A stretch of 8,407 bases of DNA from an uncultured Eubacteriales bacterium (GTDB lineage: Bacteria > Bacillota > Clostridia > Lachnospirales > Anaerotignaceae). Location of the stretch: assembly GCA_902406135.1 (NCBI GenBank), contig CABPCX010000064.1, positions 1 to 8,407 of the forward strand. The letters run 5' to 3'. The position numbers and the translations under genes were made by a program. How positions within the stretch are numbered: the first letter of the stretch is position 1; every line of letters starts with the position of its first letter. This document shows positions 1-6,433 of the stretch, piece by piece. The notes under the pieces are model-generated. The model searched no databases. It was given only the letters and a program-made list of their open reading frames with translations, and was not told the DNA's origin.

Positions 1-3000
1 AAATATAACTCTCTTTAACGAAGCATCTCCGGGCTTAGGAACAATATGTTTCTCTTTTCTGTCCTCGATGGCCGCAATAAGAGAACGTACCCTTATTCTT
101 GCCGCACCGAGAGTACTTACCTCGTCGATTTTAAGAGTTGTATATATCTTTCCTGCCGCATTGAGTATGTCTCTTACTTCGTCTGTAGTTACGGCGTCAA
201 GACCGCATCCAAAGGAGTTAAGCTGTATAAGCTCCAGGTCTTCCCTTGTCTTTACAAAGGCTGCCGCCTCATAAAGTCTTGAATGATAAGCCCACTGGTC
301 CCTTACAACAAGAGGTCTTTCAACATGGCCTAAGTGTGCCACGGAGTCCTCTGTCAGTACAGCCATATTAAAGCTTGTTATAAGCTCAGGTATACCGTGG
401 TTTACTTCGGGGTCAGTATGGTAAGGTCTTCCCGCAAGGACGATTCCTGTCATATTGTGGTCTTCTATATACTTAAGGGTTTCCTCGCCTTTTTTATGCA
501 TATCGTTTCTGAATGCAGTCCATTCTTCCCAGCCCTTATCCACAGCTGCGCTGACTTCATTCTTTGTAACTCCGTATTTTGCAAGTTCTTCTGACATTCT
601 TTTCTTTACGACATCTCTGTCCGCAAGAGAAAGGAATGGATTGATAAACTCTATATTTTCAGTCTTAAGTTCTTCGACGTTATTCTTTATATTTTCCGTA
701 TATGAAGCAACAATAGGACAGTTATAGTTATTGTCAGCGGCCATTATATCTTTTCTCTCATAGGGTATGCCGGGATAGAATATTCTCTTAACGCCGTCAT
801 TTATGAGATTCATTATATGTCCATGGGCAAGCTTTGCAGGATAGCACACGGACTCGCTTGGAATGGATTCCATACCTTCCTCGTATACCTTCTTTGAAGA
901 TACGGGAGAAAGTTTTACAGAGAATCCAAGGTCTGTAAAGAATGTAAACCAGAAAGGATAGTCCTCGTACATATTAAGTACTCTGGGAATACCGATGACG
1001 CCTCTCTTTGCCTCTTTCTCGCTTAAGGGCTCGTAGTCAAAAAGTCTGTGCATCTTATATTCAAAAAGATTGGGTACATTGGCTGAAGCCTTTTCCTTTC
1101 CAAGTCCCTTCTCACATCTGTTTCCTGTTATGAATTTTCTTCCGCCAGAGAAGTTATTTATTGTAAGAAGACAGTTATTTGTACATCCTCCGCATCTTAC
1201 AAGGTTTGTCTTTATTTCAAGATTATTCATTGCTTCTCTGCTTATGAGAGTTGTCTTTTTACTGTCTGAATATTTATTTCTTGCAATAAGTCCGGCACCG
1301 AAAGCTCCCATTATTCCGGCAATGTCAGGTCTTACGGCTTCTCTTTCGGAAATAAGCTCAAAGCTCTTAAGTACAGCGTCATTATAGAATGTTCCGCCCT
1401 GTACTACTATGCTCTTTCCAAGGGCCTTAGGGTCGGAAATCTTAATAACCTTAAGCAGAGCGTTTTTAATAACACTATATGCGAGACCCGCTGATATGTC
1501 ACTGACCTTTGCGCCTTCCTTCTGCGCCTGCTTAACTCTTGAGTTCATAAATACTGTACATCTTGAACCAAGGTCAATGGGGTTTTCCGCAAAAAGAGCT
1601 TCCTTAGCAAAGTCCTGAACACTGAAATTAAGGGATTTTGCAAAAGTCTCTATGAAAGAGCCGCAGCCTGAAGAACATGCCTCATTAAGAAGTACGCTTT
1701 CAATAACTCCGTCTTTTATTCTTATACATTTCATATCCTGTCCGCCGATATCAAGTATGAAATCAACGTCGGGCTTGAAGAATGCAGCCGCTTTATAATG
1801 GGCTACGGTTTCTATGTATCCAAGGTCTACCATAAGAGCTTCCTTTATGAGACCTTCACCGTATCCTGTAACGCAGGAATATTTTATTTCAACGCCTTCA
1901 GGCATTATGTCATAAAGTTCATTAAGGGATTTTATAACGACCTTAAGAGGACTTCCTTCGTTGCTGGCATAGTATGAGTAAAGGAGCGCTCCGTCCTCTG
2001 CCACCAGTGCGATTTTTGTTGTAGTTGAGCCCGCATCTATTCCTAAGAATGCATTTCCCTTATACTCCGAAAGGTTTCTCTTAGGCACGGATGCTTTGTC
2101 GTGTCTTTCTCTAAACTTTTTATATTCTTCTTCATTGTTGAAAAGAGGAGAAAGTCTTGCTATCTCCACAGCCAGTACATTATTCTTTCCGATATTGTCT
2201 ATCATCTCGGAAAAGAGCTTTGCATCCTTTTCATTGGCTGAAATAGCTGAGCCAAAGGCTGCGAAAAGGTGTGAATTTTCGGGAAGTATGGCTGTCTCGT
2301 CCGTAAGCTTAAGCGTCTTTATAAATCTTTCCCTAAGCTCCGAAAGGAAATGGAGAGGACCTCCTAAAAATGCTACGTGTCCCCTTATGGGCTTACCGCA
2401 GGCAAGGCCGCTTATGGTCTGATTAACTACGGCCTGGAATATGGACGCTGCCAAATCTTCCTTTGCCGCACCCTCATTTATAAGGGGCTGGATATCAGTC
2501 TTTGCGAAAACTCCGCATCTTGAAGCGATGGGATATATAATTTTATGGTTTTTAGCCAGCTCGTTAAGGCCGCCGGCATCTGTCTGAAGAAGGCTCGCCA
2601 TCTGGTCAATAAAAGAGCCTGTACCTCCGGCACATATACCGTTCATTCTTTCCTCGGCATTTCCGCCTTCAAAGTATATAATCTTTGCGTCTTCTCCGCC
2701 AAGCTCGATGGCTACGTCTGTCTGAGGTATTACACATTCAATGGCATTTGCTGTTGCAACTACCTCCTGTATGAAGGGTATTCCTACGGCTTCAGAAAGG
2801 GCAACGCCGCCGCTTCCTGTTATCATGGCTGATACTCTGCATTCGCCAACCTCGGCATAGGCTTCGGATGCCAGTTTCTTAACGGTTTCAAGTATTTCTG
2901 AATAATGTCTTTCGTATCTGCTGAAAAGTATCTCATTATTTTCATTTATTACAACAACCTTTACCGTTGTTGAACCTATATCGATACCAATTCTCATCAA

Positions 3001-3009
3001 ATCACTCAT
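1..3009 (-). CDS. Acyl-CoA dehydratase activase, large fused form (BadF/BadG/HgdC-type ASKHA ATPase x2 + DUF2229), partial at C-terminus
   Basis: The frame is open for 1003 codons and runs off the left edge; family members of this architecture are about 1400 residues, so roughly 400 are missing. Domain 1 (about residues 5-260) has the ATPase motif IDIGSTT (9-15), a GGED motif, and cysteines C126 and C165. Domain 2 (about 320-580) repeats this with IDAGSTTTK (324-332), GGQD (422-425), and C445 and C484. A C-x2-C-x3-C motif (606, 609, 613) with C632 follows, then DUF2229-type motifs ESVCYPAK (C722), GRPYHTDPE (from 860) and [15 protein letters not shown] (C935). HgdC-type activators are cytoplasmic [4Fe-4S] ATPases that inject low-potential electrons into 2-hydroxyacyl-CoA dehydratases; the exact partner here is unknown. 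I chose the ATG at 3009, 12 nt upstream and in frame with another ATG at 2997, because AGGGG lies 8 nt before it. It overlaps the tetR stop by 8 nt, so the two genes are probably cotranscribed and translationally coupled. Confidence 0.93.
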   Translation of the reverse strand, partial: MSDLMRIGIDIGSTTVKVVVINENNEILFSRYERHYSEILETVKKLASEAYAEVGECRVSAMITGSGGVALSEAVGIPFIQEVVATANAIECVIPQTDVAIELGGEDAKIIYFEGGNAEERMNGICAGGTGSFIDQMASLLQTDAGGLNELAKNHKIIYPIASRCGVFAKTDIQPLINEGAAKEDLAASIFQAVVNQTISGLACGKPIRGHVAFLGGPLHFLSELRERFIKTLKLTDETAILPENSHLFAAFGSAISANEKDAKLFSEMIDNIGKNNVLAVEIARLSPLFNNEEEYKKFRERHDKASVPKRNLSEYKGNAFLGIDAGSTTTKIALVAEDGALLYSYYASNEGSPLKVVIKSLNELYDIMPEGVEIKYSCVTGYGEGLIKEALMVDLGYIETVAHYKAAAFFKPDVDFILDIGGQDMKCIRIKDGVIESVLLNEACSSGCGSFIETFAKSLNFSVQDFAKEALFAENPIDLGSRCTVFMNSRVKQAQKEGAKVSDISAGLAYSVIKNALLKVIKISDPKALGKSIVVQGGTFYNDAVLKSFELISEREAVRPDIAGIMGAFGAGLIARNKYSDSKKTTLISREAMNNLEIKTNLVRCGGCTNNCLLTINNFSGGRKFITGNRCEKGLGKEKASANVPNLFEYKMHRLFDYEPLSEKEAKRGVIGIPRVLNMYEDYPFWFTFFTDLGFSVKLSPVSSKKVYEEGMESIPSESVCYPAKLAHGHIMNLINDGVKRIFYPGIPYERKDIMAADNNYNCPIVASYTENIKNNVEELKTENIEFINPFLSLADRDVVKKRMSEELAKYGVTKNEVSAAVDKGWEEWTAFRNDMHKKGEETLKYIEDHNMTGIVLAGRPYHTDPEVNHGIPELITSFNMAVLTEDSVAHLGHVERPLVVRDQWAYHSRLYEAAAFVKTREDLELIQLNSFGCGLDAVTTDEVRDILNAAGKIYTTLKIDEVSTLGAARIRVRSLIAAIEDRKEKHIVPKPGDASLKRVIF

Positions 3010-3622
3010 CAATTTCACCCCTGCAAGTAATTTCTTTCCAGATTGTTTCAAAGGAGCTTTCCAGCCTGCTTTGAAGGTCTGTGTTTCTGTATATTATATT
3101 AAGCGCCAGTATACCGTTTCTTGCTGACATCATCATTTCGGCGCACCCGTATGCGTCAGCACATTTTATAAGCTGCTTATCCGCAATACCCCTCAATACG
3201 GTTTGACGTACGGCATTGAAATGGGCTGTGTAGTATTCCTTGTACCGGTTTCTCAGCTGAGGGTATTTTCCAAGCATTTCGAAAAGCAGGAAAAAATAAT
3301 TCTGCATATTATATATTTCATTATCGTTTCCCGTATAATTTTCAGGAAGAAGGCAGAAATACACTTTAAGCGTATCCTTTACTTCAAGACTTCCGTCGTC
3401 ATTTTCCACCGCAGTTTTTAACGGATTAATGAGCATATCCAGCATAAAACCGTTCATTATCTCTGTCATAAGCTGGTCACGGCTCTTAAAGTAATGATAA
3501 AATCCACCTTTAGTCATATTAAGTTCCTTAAGAATATCATTGACTGACAGTTCATCGTCACCCTTAGATATCATCAGGCTGAAAACTGATTTAAGGACCT
3601 TATCTCTGGAGTTCATAAGCAT
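3002..3622 (-). CDS. TetR/AcrR-family transcriptional regulator
   Basis: This 206-residue protein has the usual TetR length. The N-terminal helix-turn-helix is at about residues 25-55; [21 protein letters not shown] followed by KSRDQL is a near-consensus TetR DNA-binding segment. The helical C-terminal part (about 65-200) would be the ligand and dimer domain and is not assignable to a ligand. The gene is the first of an operon with the activase, so it probably controls that gene in response to a metabolite, perhaps a CoA ester or acid; that is inference. A promoter (3695-3723) and an operator-like inverted repeat (3668-3685) lie upstream and suggest autorepression. The start is uncertain: AGGAG at 3627-3631 is 4 nt from the ATG at 3622 and 10 nt from the second ATG at 3616, so the protein may begin at residue 3 (MNSRDKV). 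Confidence 0.93.
   Translation of the reverse strand: MLMNSRDKVLKSVFSLMISKGDDELSVNDILKELNMTKGGFYHYFKSRDQLMTEIMNGFMLDMLINPLKTAVENDDGSLEVKDTLKVYFCLLPENYTGNDNEIYNMQNYFFLLFEMLGKYPQLRNRYKEYYTAHFNAVRQTVLRGIADKQLIKCADAYGCAEMMMSARNGILALNIIYRNTDLQSRLESSFETIWKEITCRGEIDE
3018..3022 (-). promoter_or_regulatory. Ribosome binding site that decides the activase start
   Basis: On the minus strand AGGGG lies inside the end of the tetR coding region, 8 nt before the ATG at 3009 and 20 nt before the in-frame ATG at 2997. The spacing favours the upstream start ([12 protein letters not shown]). Confidence 0.65.
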
Positions 3623-3667
3623 CAGACTCCTAACATTAAATAAGGACTCCTATAATATATGAGCCCG

Positions 3668-3685
3668 ACAGACTGCATGGTCTGT
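3668..3685. promoter_or_regulatory. Perfect inverted repeat, candidate TetR operator
   Basis: ACAGAC-N6-GTCTGT is a perfect 6-bp inverted repeat with a 6-bp spacer. It sits just downstream of the predicted tetR transcription start (about 3688), where a bound repressor would block initiation or early elongation. TetR regulators commonly bind such sites at their own promoters. Which protein binds here is inferred from position. Confidence 0.5.
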
Positions 3686-3694
3686 TTCAGAATA

Positions 3695-3723
3695 ATTATA
3701 CATTAGACAAAAAAACCTATCAA
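3695..3723 (-). promoter_or_regulatory. Promoter for the tetR-activase operon
   Basis: On the minus strand, -35 TTGATA (3723-3718) and -10 TATAAT (3700-3695) are separated by 17 nt. This matches the sigma-A consensus at 11 of 12 bases. The predicted start is near 3688, giving a leader of about 65 nt. Confidence 0.65.
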
Positions 3724-3798
3724 CACAAAAATATTGGTCAAAAACATTGGAATATTCAAATTTTTTTCATAATCTTGACAGACAAAGAGTATATTCTC

Positions 3799-3827
3799 TA
3801 GACATTTTCAATAACTTATTATATAAT
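3799..3827 (+). promoter_or_regulatory. Promoter for the YheO-like regulator
   Basis: -35 TAGACA (3799-3804) and -10 TATAAT (3822-3827) are separated by 17 nt, matching the sigma-A consensus at 11 of 12 bases. The predicted start is near 3834, giving an untranslated leader of about 100 nt. An imperfect inverted repeat, AGAGTATATTCTCT (3786-3799), touches the -35 box and could be a regulator site. Confidence 0.6.
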
Positions 3828-3872
3828 ATTGCTATAAGAAATACTAAGATGAACAATTTTTTAATATGTTTT

Positions 3873-3895
3873 GCCAAAATATATTATATATTGGC
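3873..3895. promoter_or_regulatory. 23-bp near-perfect palindrome in the YheO-like gene leader
   Basis: GCCAA at 3873-3877 and TTGGC at 3891-3895 flank an AT-rich symmetric core; 10 of 11 position pairs around the central base 3884 are complementary, with 3878/3890 the mismatch. It lies between the predicted transcription start and the ribosome site. It could be an operator for autoregulation or an RNA hairpin; the odd-length, AT-rich core fits a dimeric repressor site better. Confidence 0.5.
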
Positions 3896-3932
3896 GCAAG
3901 GGTTTTGATATCTATTATAAAGGGGATATATT

Positions 3933-4613
3933 ATGGAACATTTACCTGTAACACTAACAGAATTTGATAAGCTTATACTTGAAGAATACTGTGACCTGGC
4001 AGAAGGTCTGGGGGCATATCTGGGAAGCTGCTATGAGCTTGTCGTACACAGTTTCGCAAGTTTTGATCATTCAGTAATAAAAATCGTTCATAATCACTCC
4101 GGAAGAAAAGAAGGTTCTCCCATAACTGACTTTGGACTTAAAATGCTTTATGACATTAAGAAAAATCCGGATTTCAGATATATTACATACTATAACAAGA
4201 GTGTATCAGGAAAACCTTTAAAATCCTGTACCAATGCTATAAAGGGAAAACATGGCAAAGTTATAGGTATGCTCTGTATAAATCTTTATATGGATTCACC
4301 TATTTACGCTTTCCTTGACGCCATCAATCCTGACCCGTCTCAGAAAGAAAATGTTATCAACGAGACTCTTGCAGAAAATGTTGATGAGCTCATAGCTGAA
4401 AAACTTACCGCAGCCAGAGAAAGAGTTTTTGCCGACAGGTCAATACAGGCTGTAAACAGAAACAGAGAGATTATATTCTCCCTCTATGCCGACGGTATAT
4501 TCAATATGAAAGATGCCGTTGTAAAGGTATCGTCTCTTCTGGGCATATCCAAAAACACAGTTTATATGCACATAAGAAACTTTAAAAACCTTAATAAAAA
4601 AGCAGACAAATAA
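3933..4613 (+). CDS. YheO/DauR-like transcriptional regulator (PAS_6 + HTH_22)
   Basis: This 226-residue protein has the two-domain layout of the YheO family. The N-terminal YheO-type PAS domain (about 12-125) carries the characteristic stretch HNHSGRKEGSPITD (53-66) and GKVIGMLCINLYMD (108-121). The C-terminal helix-turn-helix (about 165-220) includes ISKNTVYMHIRNFK (205-218) as the likely recognition helix. The ribosome site AGGGG ends 7 nt before the ATG. In Pseudomonas the relative DauR controls D-arginine catabolism, and family members often sit near RidA genes; here RidA converges from the other side. The protein would act as a cytoplasmic DNA-binding regulator sensing a small molecule, but the ligand and targets are not visible. 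It has its own promoter and a palindrome in its leader, which suggests autoregulation. Confidence 0.93.
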   Translation: MEHLPVTLTEFDKLILEEYCDLAEGLGAYLGSCYELVVHSFASFDHSVIKIVHNHSGRKEGSPITDFGLKMLYDIKKNPDFRYITYYNKSVSGKPLKSCTNAIKGKHGKVIGMLCINLYMDSPIYAFLDAINPDPSQKENVINETLAENVDELIAEKLTAARERVFADRSIQAVNRNREIIFSLYADGIFNMKDAVVKVSSLLGISKNTVYMHIRNFKNLNKKADK

Positions 4614-4618
4614 AATTT

Positions 4619-4653
4619 AAAGACCATCGTAAAAACGATGGTCTTTTATTTTT
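4619..4653 (+). terminator. Rho-independent terminator of the YheO-like gene
   Basis: A perfect 11-bp stem, AAAGACCATCG (4619-4629) with CGATGGTCTTT (4636-4646), encloses a 6-nt loop and is followed by a T-rich tract to 4653. It begins 5 nt after the stop codon. Confidence 0.88.
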
Positions 4654-4663
4654 AATAGGGTAT

Positions 4664-4694
4664 AAAAAAAGAAAGCCCCGCGGGCTTTCTTTTT
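4664..4694 (-). terminator. Rho-independent terminator of ridA
   Basis: GAAAGCCC (4671-4678) pairs with GGGCTTTC (4682-4689), and flanking A and T runs extend the stem. On the minus strand the hairpin is followed by seven T residues. It lies 5 nt past the RidA stop. The T run on the plus strand means it may also work for transcripts from the left. Confidence 0.87.
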
Positions 4695-4699
4695 ATCTA

Positions 4700-5071
4700 T
4701 TACATTTCAGCAATAAGTTCAACTTCGCAAAGTACGTTTCTGGGAAGTGTCTTAACAGCTACACAAGAACGTGCAGGTTTACCTGTGAAGTATTTTCCGT
4801 ATACTTCGTTGAATGCAGCGAAATCTGCCATATCAGCAAGGAAGCATGTTGTCTTTACAACGTTTTCAAAGTTAAGTCCGTTTTCAGCAAGGATAGCGCC
4901 AAGGTTCTTGCAAACCTGGTCAGCCTGCTCTTCGATTGTTGTTCCAACGATTTCTCCTGTTGCAGGGTCAAATGCAACCTGTCCTGATGTGAATAAAAGT
5001 CCGTTTACTGATACTGCCTGTGAGTAAGGTCCGATTGCAGCGGGTGCCTTAGGTGTTGATGTAAATTTCAT
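4700..5071 (-). CDS. ridA: RidA family 2-iminobutanoate/2-iminopropanoate deaminase
   Basis: This 123-residue protein matches the YjgF/YER057c/UK114 family over its full length. It has APAAIGPYSQAV near the N-terminus, TSGQV in the first strand region, and the signature PARSCVAV with R101, equivalent to the catalytic arginine that binds the carboxylate of the substrate, plus E116 in CEVELIAEM. RidA proteins are cytoplasmic trimers that hydrolyse reactive enamine/imine intermediates, such as 2-aminoacrylate from serine or cysteine dehydration, to 2-keto acids and ammonia. An ATG 15 nt upstream at 5086 is in frame, but it overlaps the ribosome site GGAGGG (5084-5079), which is 7 nt before the ATG at 5071, so the latter is the start. 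The gene has its own promoter and terminator and is probably monocistronic. It converges on the YheO-like regulator, a frequent neighbour in other genomes, so regulation by that protein is plausible. Confidence 0.95.
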   Translation of the reverse strand: MKFTSTPKAPAAIGPYSQAVSVNGLLFTSGQVAFDPATGEIVGTTIEEQADQVCKNLGAILAENGLNFENVVKTTCFLADMADFAAFNEVYGKYFTGKPARSCVAVKTLPRNVLCEVELIAEM

Positions 5072-5127
5072 TATTTTTCCCTCCATGATTATTATCGTTA
5101 TATGACTTTTTCTTTTGTCTTAACCTT

Positions 5128-5156
5128 AGATTATCACTGAAAATAAATTAAGTCAA
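5128..5156 (-). promoter_or_regulatory. Promoter for ridA
   Basis: On the minus strand, -35 TTGACT (5156-5151) and -10 TAATCT (5133-5128) are separated by 17 nt. The leader would be about 50 nt. This separates ridA from the upstream DUF362 gene, after which no hairpin terminator is visible; read-through from that gene remains possible. Confidence 0.6.
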
Positions 5157-5194
5157 TAAAATTTTGTTAATTTATTATTTTTTCTTTATTTTAA

Positions 5195-6320
5195 TCACAG
5201 AGAAGAGAATATCCTGTACATTATCGGACGTTTTATGTCCACAGCCACCGCCGGACACAGCTCCTGACAGCAGAAACATCTTATACATTTACCCTTATTA
5301 AATGACGGCCTTCCGTCCTTCATTGAAAGAGCCTTCGGAGGACAGTTTGCCGCACATCTTCCGCAGCCGATACATTTGGATTTGTCAAAGTCTGGATACG
5401 GCTGGAGCATATCGTTTACCAGACGGTAGAGGGGCTTTGGCATTTTTTCCGTAATGTTGATAGGCTTGGTTTTAGGCACCACAAAGTCCTTTACCACAAA
5501 ATCCGAAATATTTTCACCTATAAAATCTATGCCGTCTATGTTTTCGGGACACAGTCCCCTTTTTATGCTTTCTTCGCATACAGGTATATCCTTTACGGAA
5601 ATGTTCAAAATATAAGCCATGGCAATATCAAGGGCAAAGGGACTTTTTGAAGCCGCAATAAGTCCCACCTGTCTTGGACTTCCGCCTGTGGGTCCGTTTC
5701 CTTCCATACATTCAACGGCATCCGTTATGGTTATTACCGGTTTTGTAAGCAGGCATATATCTATCAGGGCATTGGCAAAGTCCGTTATGTGAGACCTGTT
5801 AAGATGATATTCGGCCTTCATGGTTCCCGGAATTGCTCCAAACATATTTTTAACGCCGCAGGTCATTTTTACCATTCCGTGGGTTTTGAGTTTGCATACG
5901 TTTATGACCTTGTCAGCATTCATAATCTCGCTGACAACGGTTATTCTTTTAAGCAGTTTTCCCTCGGGAAACGAAACTTCTTCCACCGATGTGTCAAAAT
6001 TGAGCTCGGCGCCTGACTGTATGGCAGCCTCGTCCATACCGCAGCCCTTATAAATAGTTTTAAGCATCATCTCATTAAATGGTCCGCCGGGGCTTTCAAC
6101 TATCAGCGCCTTTCCTCCGGCCTCAGCCACCAGCTCGCAAACGGCTCTAATAAGCGCAGGATGGAGATTTTTTCATAACCAGATTAGGCTTTATGGCAAC
6201 TTTTTCGCCGGGGGAAACGAACTTCTCAATCCCGCCGTTATCTTCAAATATTTTTTTGATACATTCTTTTACTTTTTCGTAGTCGTAATCTTCGCATTTA
6301 TATAAAGAAACTCTGTCCAT
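5195..6320 (-). pseudogene. DUF362 domain protein with two C-terminal 4Fe-4S motifs, frameshifted near the N-terminus
   Basis: Translation starts at the ATG at 6320, with GGAGG 8 nt upstream, and reads a normal DUF362 N-terminus (SPGEKVAIKPNLVMKK, 36-51) until a TAG at 6147-6149, giving 57 residues. The family sequence resumes in the +1 frame as HPALIRAVCELVAEAGG from 6163 and stays open to the stop at 5195. That part has the DUF362 segments KLKTHGMVKMTCGVKNMFG and ITDAVECMEGNGPTGG, and two ferredoxin motifs, CIGCGRCAANCP and CIRCFCCQELCP, each able to hold a [4Fe-4S] cluster. DUF362 proteins have no settled biochemical role; the clusters suggest electron transfer in the cytoplasm. Compared with my recollection of relatives, about 7 residues are missing at the junction, so a 20-nt deletion is the likely cause. 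A GTG at 6130 opens the larger part but has no ribosome site. A sequencing or assembly error is the main alternative. Confidence 0.8.
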
Positions 6321-6340
6321 ATATCAGACCTCCATGCTGT

Positions 6341-6371
6341 TTGATTATATCAGCTTTTGTGATATAATCAA
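6341..6371. promoter_or_regulatory. Symmetric bidirectional promoter within a perfect inverted repeat
   Basis: TTGATTATATCA (6341-6352) and TGATATAATCAA (6360-6371) are a perfect 12-bp inverted repeat around the 7-nt spacer GCTTTTG. On the plus strand it reads -35 TTGATT (6341-6346), 16-nt spacer, -10 TATAAT (6363-6368). The minus strand reads the identical elements, -35 at 6371-6366 and -10 at 6349-6344. The plus transcript would start near 6375 and lead into the peptidase operon; the minus transcript would start near 6337, leaving a leader of about 17 nt that just contains the DUF362 ribosome site. It could also be an operator. Confidence 0.6.
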
Positions 6372-6433
6372 TAAAAAAATTATACTAAAAGGTTACATAA
6401 ATTCTATAACTTAAATTCAGGGAGTGACAATAA

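Larger units (their letters stand above)
3623..3932. other. Divergent intergenic control region between tetR and the YheO-like gene
   Basis: This very AT-rich 310-bp gap holds two outward-facing promoters whose -35 boxes are about 75 bp apart, an inverted repeat near each transcription start, and a 23-bp palindrome in the right-hand leader. An 8-bp direct repeat, GACTCCTA, occurs at 3625-3632 and 3645-3652, exactly 20 bp apart, in the tetR leader. I see no credible protein gene longer than a few codons and no recognisable riboswitch. Confidence 0.7.

Noticed and set aside
46..2832. Several plus-strand ORFs of 69-108 codons
   Set aside because: They lie antisense to the continuous 1003-codon activase frame, have no family resemblance or ribosome sites, and are shadows of it.
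3203..3421. Plus-strand ORF of 72 codons inside tetR
   Set aside because: It is antisense to a clear TetR-family gene and has no independent support.
3775..3780. Consensus TTGACA as the -35 of the YheO-like gene
   Set aside because: No acceptable -10 lies 16-18 nt downstream; the TAGACA/TATAAT pair starting at 3799 is better placed.
5072..5086. Longer RidA start at 5086
   Set aside because: That ATG overlaps the GGAGGG ribosome site, which serves the ATG at 5071, and the extra residues (MEGKI) are not part of the family N-terminus.
5157..5194. Terminator after the DUF362 gene
   Set aside because: The stretch is AT-rich but forms no convincing GC-containing hairpin.
6130..6130. GTG at 6130 as the true start of a 311-residue iron-sulfur protein
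   Set aside because: There is no ribosome site before it, and the family sequence (HPALIRAVCELV) continues upstream in the same frame, joining an N-terminal DUF362 piece that has a good start.
6165..6173. Programmed frameshift at the A6 run in the DUF362 gene
   Set aside because: The needed shift is +1, whereas A-rich slippery sites favour -1, and about 7 family residues are missing at the junction, which points to a deletion.
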